From the NCBI GenBank assembly GCA_946482585.1, contig CAMLSI010000149.1, forward strand, positions 1 through 10,775: a stretch of DNA of 10,775 bases. Reading direction: 5' to 3'. Source of the DNA: an uncultured Lysobacteraceae bacterium (GTDB lineage Bacteria > Pseudomonadota > Gammaproteobacteria > Xanthomonadales > Rhodanobacteraceae). Below are positions 1 to 6,241 of the stretch, in pieces. How positions within the stretch are numbered: the first letter of the stretch is position 1; every line of letters begins with the position of its first letter. The position numbers and the translations under genes were made by a program. The notes below the pieces were generated by a model, which made no database searches, had not been told where the DNA came from, and saw only the letters and a list, made by a program, of their open reading frames with translations.

Positions 1-1386
1 CACCTGGCAGTCATCCTGCTCGGTGCCGGTGCCCTCGGTACCTACATGTACTGGGCCGTGTCGGACCAGATGCTGGACGCGGTCGCGCAGCGGCTGCTCG
101 ACAACGTGCGTCTCGTCGAATCCGCGCTCGATGCCAGCGATATCCGCGCGCTGGGCGATCGCGCCGACTCGGCCGCGGGCGATCGCGTCACCCAGCGTCT
201 GCGCAATGCCGTGCGCCTGAACACCGACCTGGCCAGCGCCTACGTCGTCGAACCGGTCGGCGAGTCGCTGCGCGTGCTCGCGACCAGCGTCGGCGAAGGG
301 CGGGCCGCTGCCGATTTCCTCAGTACCGAGGAAGTCGGCATGTTGCGCCGCGGCATCGACCGGGCGACGGTCAGCAATATCCGCATCGCCGCGAGCGAGC
401 GCGCCGAGCTCACCGCGCTGGCGCCTGTCGGCACGGCGCCGCATATCTACATCGTCGGCGTGCGCCTCGACGCCGACAGCCTGCAGCGCAGCCTCAACCT
501 GCTGCGGCTGTCCACGCTCGGCGCGATCCTGTTCGGCGTGCTGCTCGCGCTCGTGCTGTCGCGCCTGCTGGCCGACCAGCTGCAGCGGCGCATCCGCCTG
601 CTCGGCGAACGCTGTCGCGCGCTGGCCGCCGGCGAGCCGCTGCCGACCGGAGCGCCGATCGGCGACGAGTTCGATCGCGTCATCGACGATTTCGATGCGA
701 CCGCACAGCGCCTGCGCGAGGCCTCGGCCGAACGCGAGCAGGCGCTGACGGCGCTGACTCAGGCCAATGCGCAACTCGAAGTCCGCGTCGAAGAGCGAAC
801 GCGCGCGATCGAGGAAGCCACGCACCAGCTCAAGAGCGAAATCGAAAACCGGCTGCAGGTCGAGGCTCTGCTGGCCGAGGCGGCGCTGACCGACGGCCTG
901 ACCGGGCTCTTGAACCGGCGCGCGATGCTGGAAATGCTCGCACAGGCCGTGATGGCCTCGCGCGGCAACGGCGGCTTCAGCATGATTCTCGCCGACGTCG
1001 ATCACTTCAAGCACATCAACGACCGCTACGGTCACGGCATCGGCGACCAGGTGCTGAGCGCGGTCGCGCGCGAACTCGAACAGGTGCAGGGCGACAACCG
1101 CCACGCGGCGCGCTGGGGCGGCGAGGAATTCTTCATCGTGCTGCCGGGCACGTCGCTGATGGAGGCCTGTCGCCGCGCCGAGGAACTGCGTTCCCGCATC
1201 GAGCGCATGCCGACACCCGTGCGCGGCCTGCGCGTCACGGTGAGCCTCGGCGTCGCCGAGATCCAGCCCGGCGAAGTGCTCGACGACTGCCTCAAGCGCT
1301 GCGACCAGGCGCTCTACCGCGCCAAGGATGCCGGCCGCAACGCCGTCGTCGCGGCGCGCGGCAACGTGTTCGCGACCATGTCGTGA
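1..1386 (+). CDS. Membrane-bound diguanylate cyclase (HAMP-GGDEF), 5'-partial
   Basis: Predicted to make cyclic di-GMP from two GTP at the cytoplasmic face of the inner membrane. The frame is open from base 1, so the true start lies upstream; the first internal ATG (46) falls inside the first membrane segment and is not a credible start. Window-codon numbering: membrane helix about 1-20, a periplasmic sensor region of about 150 residues, a second helix about 171-190, a HAMP-like region (with IGDEFDRVIDDFD) to about 240, a coiled coil about 244-293, then a GGDEF domain. Seen: DGLTGLLNRR, ADVDHFK (331-337) with IND and GHGIGD, and the active site GGEEF at 373-377, which looks catalytically intact. 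The inhibitory I-site RxxD expected nine residues before GGEEF reads GDNR, so classical product inhibition is probably absent. The periplasmic part may be a single CACHE-like fold, but I cannot identify the ligand. Confidence 0.93.
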   Translation, partial: HLAVILLGAGALGTYMYWAVSDQMLDAVAQRLLDNVRLVESALDASDIRALGDRADSAAGDRVTQRLRNAVRLNTDLASAYVVEPVGESLRVLATSVGEGRAAADFLSTEEVGMLRRGIDRATVSNIRIAASERAELTALAPVGTAPHIYIVGVRLDADSLQRSLNLLRLSTLGAILFGVLLALVLSRLLADQLQRRIRLLGERCRALAAGEPLPTGAPIGDEFDRVIDDFDATAQRLREASAEREQALTALTQANAQLEVRVEERTRAIEEATHQLKSEIENRLQVEALLAEAALTDGLTGLLNRRAMLEMLAQAVMASRGNGGFSMILADVDHFKHINDRYGHGIGDQVLSAVARELEQVQGDNRHAARWGGEEFFIVLPGTSLMEACRRAEELRSRIERMPTPVRGLRVTVSLGVAEIQPGEVLDDCLKRCDQALYRAKDAGRNAVVAARGNVFATMS

Positions 1387-1401
1387 CGCGCGGCGTCGCG
1401 A
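1381..1401 (+). terminator. Stem-loop over the diguanylate cyclase stop codon
   Basis: Bases 1381-1389 pair with 1393-1401 around a GCG loop. The stem is nine base pairs with one G-U wobble, and the TGA stop lies inside it. No T-run follows, so it is at best a weak or Rho-assisted terminator, or a 3'-end stabilising hairpin. The embedded 1393-1404 GCGTCGCGACGC is also a perfect palindrome. Confidence 0.35.
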
Positions 1402-1580
1402 CGCGCTGGAGCAATCCGGCCGCGGCGCGGGCGCGACGTGGGGTTCGCGGCGGTGTTCGGCGAGTAGGTCTGCTCCCTCCGTTTCGACCAGCGCAAAGCA
1501 GGCTTCTGCGGCGTCTACCCATCCTGTAAATGTAGCTCGGCCGCGCTATGGACTTTTGCAGCGCTGCGGAATTGTGAACA

Positions 1581-1607
1581 GGAACGCTGGCGCTGTGCCG
1601 GCGTTTC
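1581..1607. repeat. REP-like imperfect palindrome / stem-loop
   Basis: GGAACGCTGGC (1581-1591) pairs with GCCGGCGTTTC (1597-1607) around a 5-base loop. All 11 positions pair if two G-U wobbles are allowed. It sits in a gene-free stretch and has the look of a dispersed extragenic palindrome. Only one copy is visible here, so the REP assignment is inference; it could equally be an RNA hairpin of the next operon's leader. Confidence 0.35.
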
Positions 1608-1640
1608 GGGAATGATCGGCGGCCGCTCTCGGGGGAGGCG

Positions 1641-1674
1641 GTTCGCGCGAGCAATGCTGGTGCAATGTTCGCGC
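1641..1674. repeat. Nested direct repeats upstream of the phospholipase-like gene
   Basis: GTTCGCGC occurs at 1641-1648 and 1667-1674, and GCAATG at 1651-1656 and 1662-1667. The GCAATG copies are 11 bases apart, about one helical turn, 70-100 bases before the ATG at 1743. A direct-repeat activator site is possible, but nothing identifies a regulator, and short repeats arise easily in GC-rich DNA. Confidence 0.25.
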
Positions 1675-1742
1675 CTTAGTTTTCCGGCCCGGCCCGCAGC
1701 GGCGGTCCGCGGGGGAATCGAAAAACATCTAGGGAGTCAGAT

Positions 1743-2777
1743 ATGCGCATCATCGGAACGATGATCGCGGGCGCGCTTGCGCTCGCGATCGGTGGTCAGG
1801 CCCATGCGTGGTCGCAGGAAACGCACCGTCGCATCGTGCTCGACGCCGTGCAGTACATGAAGAACAACCCGGCGACGACGCGCTACGCCCAGCTCGCGGC
1901 CTGGGCGCAGAGCGCCAACATCAGCATCGACCAGCTCGCCCAGGTGCTGGGTCAGTCGGCGTACGACGTCGACGATTTCGCCGACACCTACATCTGCGGC
2001 GCCGTCACCGGCGATTGCACGCGTGCGCCGCTGTGGTCGACGACGTCGTCGTTCGTGAACTACAGCTCGTACTGGCATTTCCAGAACCATACGCGCGGCG
2101 GCGACACGCACGGCAATGATTTCGGCGGCTACAACTACAGCCAGCTGACGCAGTCCGGCGACGTCGACGAGCTCGCCGCGAGCTGGCTCTGGAACGATCA
2201 TCTCGACGATGGCCGCGGCGGCATGAAGGGCTGGTTCTCCGACGGCACGAAGTACAACACCTACGGCATCACCGAGGCGCACTACCGCATCGGTTCGTCG
2301 TCGTCGCCGTCGATGTATTCGGACTACCAGAACTTCCCGTTCCAGCCGATCGACAATCTCGGCCAGTATTGGTGGTCGCAATTCCTCGCCGGCCCGACGC
2401 CGCAGACCGTCGGCTACGTGCTGCACACGACCGATCTGCTGCAGCCGCATCACACCTGGACCACGAGCGGCAACAACCACTCGGGCTGGGAAACCTGGGT
2501 GAACGACTACTACTACAGCGAAGGTCTGAACAATGCGGCGCTCGTGACCGCCGCGCTCGGCGACGGCACCTTCACGAAGTGCGGTGGCAGCGCGGTGCCG
2601 GACATCCGCGGCGTGCTGACCCAGGGCGGTGCCTATTCGTACCGCAGCGGCGGTGTCGTGCTGTCGTCGCAGGCGCACGAGGACCGCGTCCGCGTCGCGA
2701 AGCAGACCGTGCCGCATGCGATCGCGATGGCCGTGGTCGTGCTCGACTGCGCCGCGCTGCGCGTGGCGACGCATTGA
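1743..2777 (+). CDS. Exported zinc-dependent phospholipase C/P1-nuclease-fold protein
   Basis: 344 residues. The start is fixed by AGGGAG at 1731-1736 and a clear signal peptide (1-22, ending AHA) that leaves Trp23 as the mature N-terminus. Zinc PLC and S1/P1 nucleases use an N-terminal Trp as a zinc ligand. The mature protein begins WSQETH, giving W1/H6 spacing as in P1 nuclease. Other probable ligands: Asp in DVDDFAD (76-81), His112 in YWHF, His228/Asp231/His237 in LHTTDLLQPHH, and His246/Glu250 in HSGWE; the last resembles the HxxxE of bacterial PLC, where nucleases have HxxxD. The first pair is HxxD rather than the usual HxxxD. Cys85, Cys92, Cys280 and Cys336 could form disulfides. A three-zinc phosphodiesterase acting on phospholipid is favoured over a nuclease because of Glu250, but the substrate is uncertain. 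First gene of a compact operon followed by folding factors. Confidence 0.82.
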   Translation: MRIIGTMIAGALALAIGGQAHAWSQETHRRIVLDAVQYMKNNPATTRYAQLAAWAQSANISIDQLAQVLGQSAYDVDDFADTYICGAVTGDCTRAPLWSTTSSFVNYSSYWHFQNHTRGGDTHGNDFGGYNYSQLTQSGDVDELAASWLWNDHLDDGRGGMKGWFSDGTKYNTYGITEAHYRIGSSSSPSMYSDYQNFPFQPIDNLGQYWWSQFLAGPTPQTVGYVLHTTDLLQPHHTWTTSGNNHSGWETWVNDYYYSEGLNNAALVTAALGDGTFTKCGGSAVPDIRGVLTQGGAYSYRSGGVVLSSQAHEDRVRVAKQTVPHAIAMAVVVLDCAALRVATH

Positions 2778-4210
2778 GCGCGCAGGCATCCGGCGCCAGC
2801 CATTCCACGTCGCGCGTTCGCGCGCGGCGTGGAGTCGCGCTGCTGCTGATTTTTTTCACCGCGTTCGCGCGTGCGCATGAATCGGCGAGCCCGGCGCCGG
2901 CGAGCGCGCGCGCGGCGTCGGCGCTGCCGGCGTTGCCGCTCGGCGCCGACGCCGCCGTGGCCGACATCGACGGACTGCGCGTCGGCCGCAGCGCGATCGC
3001 GGTGCTGCAACGCTATCGCGCGCTGGAAGGCGTCGAAGTCACGAGCGGCGAGGTGTTCGCCGACGTCGTCGAGCAACGCGCGCTCGCGCGCTACGCGGCG
3101 GCGAAGTTCACGCGCGACGACTTGTTTCCCGACCGCCGTGTGGCTTTCGCCCCCGAAGTCAGTGCCGACGACAAGCTGACCGGTGTACTGCGCGCCGTGT
3201 TCCGCGAACAGATCGATGCCGCCCTGACCGCGCGCATCGGCGACTCGCTCGAACACGCGCTGATCGCGACGCCGGCACCGACCGCGGCGCAGCTGCGCGA
3301 CGTGCACGGCGATCCGGCGCAGATCCGTCTCGACTACGCACTCGATGCGGCTGCCGAGCGCAAGGCTCGGGTCTTGACCGTGGTTCGCTATCGCACGCTG
3401 GACGGACGCGAACAATCGTTGAGTCTTGCCGACGTCTACGCGCGCCAGAACGTCCAGGGGCGCATGAGCCTGCATCGGCTCGATGGCGATTTTCTCGCCG
3501 CGCAGGCGCAGGCGCGCGTCGCCTCGCTGCTCGTGCAGGAATGGGCGCAGAACGCGATCGGCGCCGATGCGGTCGCCGAGCTGCGGCGCAACCTGCTCGA
3601 TCGCGAATACGCGCGCGGCCTGCGCGAACACTACGGCCTCGGCGCCGACATGCACGACAGCAACGCGTATCTCGACGGCCTGCGCCGCGCGGTACAGCCG
3701 GCCGAAGTCGCCGCCTGGTACGCCGCGCATCGCGAGCAATTCCGCCGCATCGAGCGCGTGCGCGCACGCCACATCCGCGTCGCCGACGAGGCGACGGCAC
3801 GACGCGTCGCCGCGGCGCTGGCCAAGGACGGCAGCAACTTCGCCGAACTGGCGCGGCGCTATTCCGTCGCACCGGATCGTGCCGGCGGCGGCGAACTCGG
3901 CTGGATCGCGCGGCGTAGCGAAGCCGATTGGTTCACTGCGCTCGTATTCGCACAGCCGCCAGGGCGCAACGGCGCACCGGTACGCGAACCGGTCTCGGCG
4001 AACGCGCCTGCGCAGTGGGAGATCGTGCGCGTCGACGAGCAACAGACCGGCTATTTCGCGGCTGATTCGGAAACCGTGCGCTATCTCGCCTCGCGCGCGA
4101 TTGCCGAGCAGAAAGCGCGTGCGGCGTTCGACGCACGGCGGCAGGCGGAGCTGCGCGCGACCACGGTGCGCTACGCCGGCACAGCCGCAGCACGGAGGTC
4201 ATCGCCATGA
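2774..4210 (+). CDS. SurA/PpiC-type periplasmic peptidyl-prolyl isomerase
   Basis: Predicted parvulin foldase of the periplasm. The frame is open much further upstream, but that part overlaps the phospholipase gene and is Arg-rich nonsense. The best start is TTG at 2774, which overlaps the previous TGA (TTGA) and gives a 478-residue protein with a basic n-region (RVRARRG), hydrophobic core (VALLLIFFTAFA) and cleavage after ARA (34). No ATG or GTG gives a signal peptide, so the rare start and coupling are inferred. Residues 35-325 are a helical, SurA-like chaperone region. Residues about 329-427 are the parvulin domain, with RARHIRV, NFAELARRYS and GGELGW (372-377). A helical Arg/Ala-rich tail follows. 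Position directly after a secreted metalloenzyme suggests a dedicated folding factor. It is not SurA itself: only one parvulin domain is visible and the usual lptD/pdxA neighbours are absent. Confidence 0.82.
   Translation: MSAQASGASHSTSRVRARRGVALLLIFFTAFARAHESASPAPASARAASALPALPLGADAAVADIDGLRVGRSAIAVLQRYRALEGVEVTSGEVFADVVEQRALARYAAAKFTRDDLFPDRRVAFAPEVSADDKLTGVLRAVFREQIDAALTARIGDSLEHALIATPAPTAAQLRDVHGDPAQIRLDYALDAAAERKARVLTVVRYRTLDGREQSLSLADVYARQNVQGRMSLHRLDGDFLAAQAQARVASLLVQEWAQNAIGADAVAELRRNLLDREYARGLREHYGLGADMHDSNAYLDGLRRAVQPAEVAAWYAAHREQFRRIERVRARHIRVADEATARRVAAALAKDGSNFAELARRYSVAPDRAGGGELGWIARRSEADWFTALVFAQPPGRNGAPVREPVSANAPAQWEIVRVDEQQTGYFAADSETVRYLASRAIAEQKARAAFDARRQAELRATTVRYAGTAAARRSSP
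4194..4198 (+). promoter_or_regulatory. Ribosome binding site inside the isomerase gene
   Basis: GGAGG lies 8 bases before the ATG at 4207, within the last codons of the isomerase gene. It fixes the start of the next gene and, with the ATGA overlap, indicates coupled translation. Confidence 0.7.
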
Positions 4211-4854
4211 AGCCGGACTCCCGACACGCGGTACCTGCCGTCGTATTCGTCTTGCTGATCATCGCTGCGGTCTCGTGGAACCCGGCGGCGACATCGCTCG
4301 CCGGCCGCAGCGCCGGCGATACCGGGTCGCCGGATGCCGCCGCAGCATCGGCGCCGAGAGAGGGCGCTTCGCGCCCGACCGACATGGCGTTGCCGTCGCG
4401 GCCGGGTGCCTCGTACGCAGCGCTCGCGGTGGACGGAGCGGATCGCGCGCCGTCGGCGCGGGGGGCGGGCAGTTTCGTCGGTGCCGTGGGTACTGGCGCG
4501 GGCGCGCCGCCGGTCGTCGATCCCGACGCCGCGCGTCGTCTCGCCGACGCGCTGCGCAATGGCGACGAACGCAGTCCGCCGATCATCGCGAGTTCGACGC
4601 CGGTCGAGCGTGCGAGCGCCGCGGAGCTCGCCGATCCGGCCGCCTACCGGCGCTACGAACGGCGCGGCCAGGCTAAGCTCTATCGCGCCTTCGAGCAGGA
4701 AGCGGTCATCGCGCTCAACGATCTGGATCGCGACCTGCGCCGTGCACGTGCCGCGGGGCTGTCGCCGGAACAGATCGCCGAGGGCGAGGAGAAACAGCGC
4801 GTGCTCGCCGAGACCCTCGAGCGTTTGCGTCAGGGCGAATTCGGCGATCGATAG
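4207..4854 (+). CDS. Membrane-anchored linker-plus-helix protein, unknown function
   Basis: 215 residues; family not recognised. ATG overlaps the isomerase stop (ATGA) and has GGAGG 8 bases upstream. Seen: a short N-terminus, one hydrophobic segment at about 9-24 (AVPAVVFVLLIIAAVS) that looks like an uncleaved anchor, then about 80 residues of low-complexity Ala/Gly/Ser/Pro linker, then a charged helical C-terminal domain (about 105-215) with AYRRYERRG, ALNDLDRDLRRA, LSPEQIAEGEEKQ and TLERLRQGEF. This layout (inner-membrane anchor, Ala/Pro-rich linker, periplasmic helices) is that of lipase-specific steric foldases, but their RxxFDY motif is missing and the protein is shorter. Coupling to an isomerase and a secreted enzyme suggests a role in export or folding of that enzyme. 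That is inference; it could also be an unrelated envelope protein. Confidence 0.8.
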   Translation: MKPDSRHAVPAVVFVLLIIAAVSWNPAATSLAGRSAGDTGSPDAAAASAPREGASRPTDMALPSRPGASYAALAVDGADRAPSARGAGSFVGAVGTGAGAPPVVDPDAARRLADALRNGDERSPPIIASSTPVERASAAELADPAAYRRYERRGQAKLYRAFEQEAVIALNDLDRDLRRARAAGLSPEQIAEGEEKQRVLAETLERLRQGEFGDR

Positions 4855-4900
4855 CGCGTTGCGCGGAACCGGTCTGTTCGGGCAGGGTCGCCTCTCCGAC

Positions 4901-4906
4901 AAGGAG
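4901..4906 (+). promoter_or_regulatory. Strong ribosome binding site of the small secreted protein
   Basis: AAGGAG lies 6 bases before the ATG at 4913. It fixes the start even though the same frame is open far upstream through the neighbouring gene. Confidence 0.75.
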
Positions 4907-4912
4907 ATCACG

Positions 4913-5371
4913 ATGAAGCCCGGAGGTTTGCTGTTCGCTATCCTTCCCGCGCTGCTGCCGCCGGCGGCGCGCGCGCAGACCGCCGACGACATTTCGGTCA
5001 GCGGTATGCTGGAACAGACCGTGCCTCTCGATGGCGCGAAGCGCGTGGTGGTGCGGTGCTACTGCCCGCAGCGCGCGACGCAGACCGCGAAGACGGCCGA
5101 TACGGTGGTGCTGGACATTGCCGCCATCTACGACAGCGTCGGCTATCACGGCGTCCAGAAAAAACCCGAGCGCATCGAGGATGCGCAGATGCGGTTCGTC
5201 GCGACGCGCGACGGCGATGTGCTCGTGCTCGAGAGTCGCGAATGGCGCAGCATGCATCACGCGTTCCGGCTCACGCATCTTCGCATCGTGTTGCCCGACA
5301 ATGTGGAGCTCCAGGTGGAATCCGTCCCGCTGAATGCACGCGAAGGTCGTCGCGTCGATGGGAAGCGCTGA
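4913..5371 (+). CDS. Small secreted protein, unknown function
   Basis: 152 residues, not recognised. The start is chosen by the AAGGAG site and by the signal peptide it creates (1-21, ending PPAARA before QTADD). The mature part of about 130 residues looks mainly beta-stranded: alternating stretches VVVRCYC, TVVLDIAAIY, DVLVLES and LRIVLPDNVELQV. A CxC pair (CYC) lies early in the mature protein and could form a disulfide or bind metal. The 58-base gap from the preceding gene holds no clear terminator, so it is probably in the same transcript. The C-terminus is basic (REGRRVDGKR) and its last 14 bases overlap the chosen start of the acetyltransferase gene. A periplasmic accessory role is possible, with no direct evidence. 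Confidence 0.78.
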   Translation: MKPGGLLFAILPALLPPAARAQTADDISVSGMLEQTVPLDGAKRVVVRCYCPQRATQTAKTADTVVLDIAAIYDSVGYHGVQKKPERIEDAQMRFVATRDGDVLVLESREWRSMHHAFRLTHLRIVLPDNVELQVESVPLNAREGRRVDGKR

Positions 5372-5846
5372 GGCCGTACCGCTGCGTATCGTCGCACTCG
5401 CGACGCAGCCGCGACACCTGGCGGAGTTGCGACGCTGGTTCGAGGCCGAATGGGCCGACTACTACGGCCCTGCCGGTATCGGCGACGCCGCGGCGGATCT
5501 GGCCGCCTTCGCACACGGCAGCGAATTGCCCGTGGCCCTGATCGCCGTGCGTGGCGATGAACTCTGCGGCATTGCCGCATTGAAACGCGATGCCTTCCAC
5601 GGTTTCGAGGCGCTCAGTCCCTGGGCGAGTGCCGGTCTCGTCAAGCCGGAACTGCGCGGCCGGGGCATCGGCACCGCATTGATTGCCGGGCTCGAAGACG
5701 AAGCGCGTCGCCGCGGTTTTGCGCGAATCTACAGCGCGACCTCTTCGGCCGCGAGCTTGTTGCGGCGCCGCGGCTGGCGAGAACGCGAAACCGTCATGCA
5801 CGACGGCGCTGAGGTCGCGATCTTCGAGAAGGCGCTGGCGGTGTAG
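5358..5846 (+). CDS. GNAT-family N-acetyltransferase
   Basis: 162 residues from ATG 5358. This start is preferred because GAAGG (5342-5346) lies 11 bases upstream. An in-frame ATG at 5334 would add eight residues but overlaps the previous gene by 38 bases and has a poorly spaced AGGTGG. Predicted cytoplasmic enzyme moving acetyl from acetyl-CoA to an amine. Motif A is clear: SAGLVKPELRGRGIG, with the acetyl-CoA pyrophosphate loop RGRGIG at 100-105, preceded by a beta strand (LCGIAALKRD). A following strand and helix (FARIYSATSSAASLLRRRGW) match motif B, where the Arg-rich 'rises through the ranks' segment is usual. The substrate cannot be read. It is the only evident cytoplasmic enzyme in the operon and may be a passenger gene. 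Confidence 0.88.
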   Translation: MGSAEAVPLRIVALATQPRHLAELRRWFEAEWADYYGPAGIGDAAADLAAFAHGSELPVALIAVRGDELCGIAALKRDAFHGFEALSPWASAGLVKPELRGRGIGTALIAGLEDEARRRGFARIYSATSSAASLLRRRGWRERETVMHDGAEVAIFEKALAV

Positions 5847-5853
5847 CGCGAGG

Positions 5854-5879
5854 CGAACGAAGGCCATGCCTGGCGTTCG
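5854..5879 (+). terminator. Terminator-like hairpin after the acetyltransferase gene
   Basis: CGAACG (5854-5859) pairs with CGTTCG (5874-5879), and an inner stem AGGC/GCCT (5861-5864/5868-5871) closes a CAT loop with a small asymmetric bulge. It starts 8 bases after the stop codon. There is no T-run behind it, so intrinsic termination is uncertain. Confidence 0.4.
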
Positions 5880-6158
5880 ATGGATCGTGCAGGCCGCAAA
5901 AATACAAAAACCCACGTCACCAACGGCGCCGGTCCGTGACGACGAATCGCAACCTGCGACCGTTGTCGCCACGACCGTGCGCCGGTGTGTGTCGGTCGTC
6001 CAGGCGGCAGGCCGGACCCAAAGTCGGACGCGATGCTTATTTGGATTTGCCCCGGTGCGTGCGTTGCCCGGATCGCCGCTTCGTGCGGGAAGTTTCGTGC
6101 AGGTCCGGTCGGTCGCTGCCCTGTCGATACCGAATTCGTCGTCGTCGCGCAAATGCAC

Positions 6159-6174
6159 CATGGCGCGCGCCATG
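6159..6174. promoter_or_regulatory. Perfect 16-bp palindrome, candidate operator
   Basis: CATGGCGCGCGCCATG reads the same on both strands. It lies 67 bases before the HTH start codon and ends one base before the possible -35 box at 6176. A dimeric regulator, perhaps the HTH protein itself, could bind here. Autoregulation is inference. Confidence 0.4.
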
Positions 6175-6175
6175 C

Positions 6176-6205
6176 GAGACATTCACGTCTTTTTGCGTTT
6201 ACTAT
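6176..6205 (+). promoter_or_regulatory. Possible sigma70-like promoter of the HTH gene
   Basis: GAGACA (6176-6181) and TACTAT (6200-6205) each match the consensus at four of six bases with an 18-base spacer, giving a predicted leader of about 30 bases. The surrounding DNA is unusually AT-rich for the window. Moderate to weak match. Confidence 0.3.
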
Positions 6206-6241
6206 CAGTTGTTTTCATCTGCCACTGCCAGCGAGACAGCC

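Larger units (their letters stand above)
1387..1742. other. Gene-free region upstream of the phospholipase-like gene
   Basis: About 356 bases with no convincing coding sequence on either strand. Frames that cross it lack a ribosome binding site and are rich in Arg, Ala and Pro. It contains the stem-loop at the cyclase stop, a 10-bp palindrome GCAGCGCTGC near 1559-1568, the hairpin at 1581-1607 and the direct repeats at 1641-1674. The promoter of the following operon probably lies here, but I see no pair of sigma70-like boxes good enough to call. Confidence 0.6.
5847..6241. other. Gene-free region between the acetyltransferase and HTH genes
   Basis: About 395 bases with no credible gene. One frame is open into the HTH gene from 5936, but its product there is Arg/Cys-rich and has no ribosome binding site. 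The stretch holds a terminator-like hairpin (5854-5879), an A-rich patch near 5899-5910, a perfect palindrome (6159-6174) and a T-rich promoter-like segment (6176-6215) just before the HTH gene. Confidence 0.6.

Noticed and set aside
2369..2773. N-terminal extension of the isomerase inside the phospholipase-like gene
   Set aside because: Arg-rich out-of-frame translation of a clear gene; it would also bury the signal peptide internally.
1737..2789. 350-codon minus-strand frame opposite the phospholipase-like gene
   Set aside because: Its product is His/Arg/Val-rich without motifs, and the plus strand has a signal peptide and zinc ligands.
2633..4042. 469-codon minus-strand frame opposite the isomerase gene
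   Set aside because: Antisense shadow; the plus strand carries a recognisable parvulin domain.
5271..6182. 303-codon minus-strand frame through the acetyltransferase and the gap after it
   Set aside because: No family pattern or ribosome site; the part opposite the GNAT motif is explained by that gene.
5936..6241. N-terminal extension of the HTH protein
   Set aside because: Arg/Cys-rich, no ribosome site, and it would cover the palindrome and promoter-like DNA.
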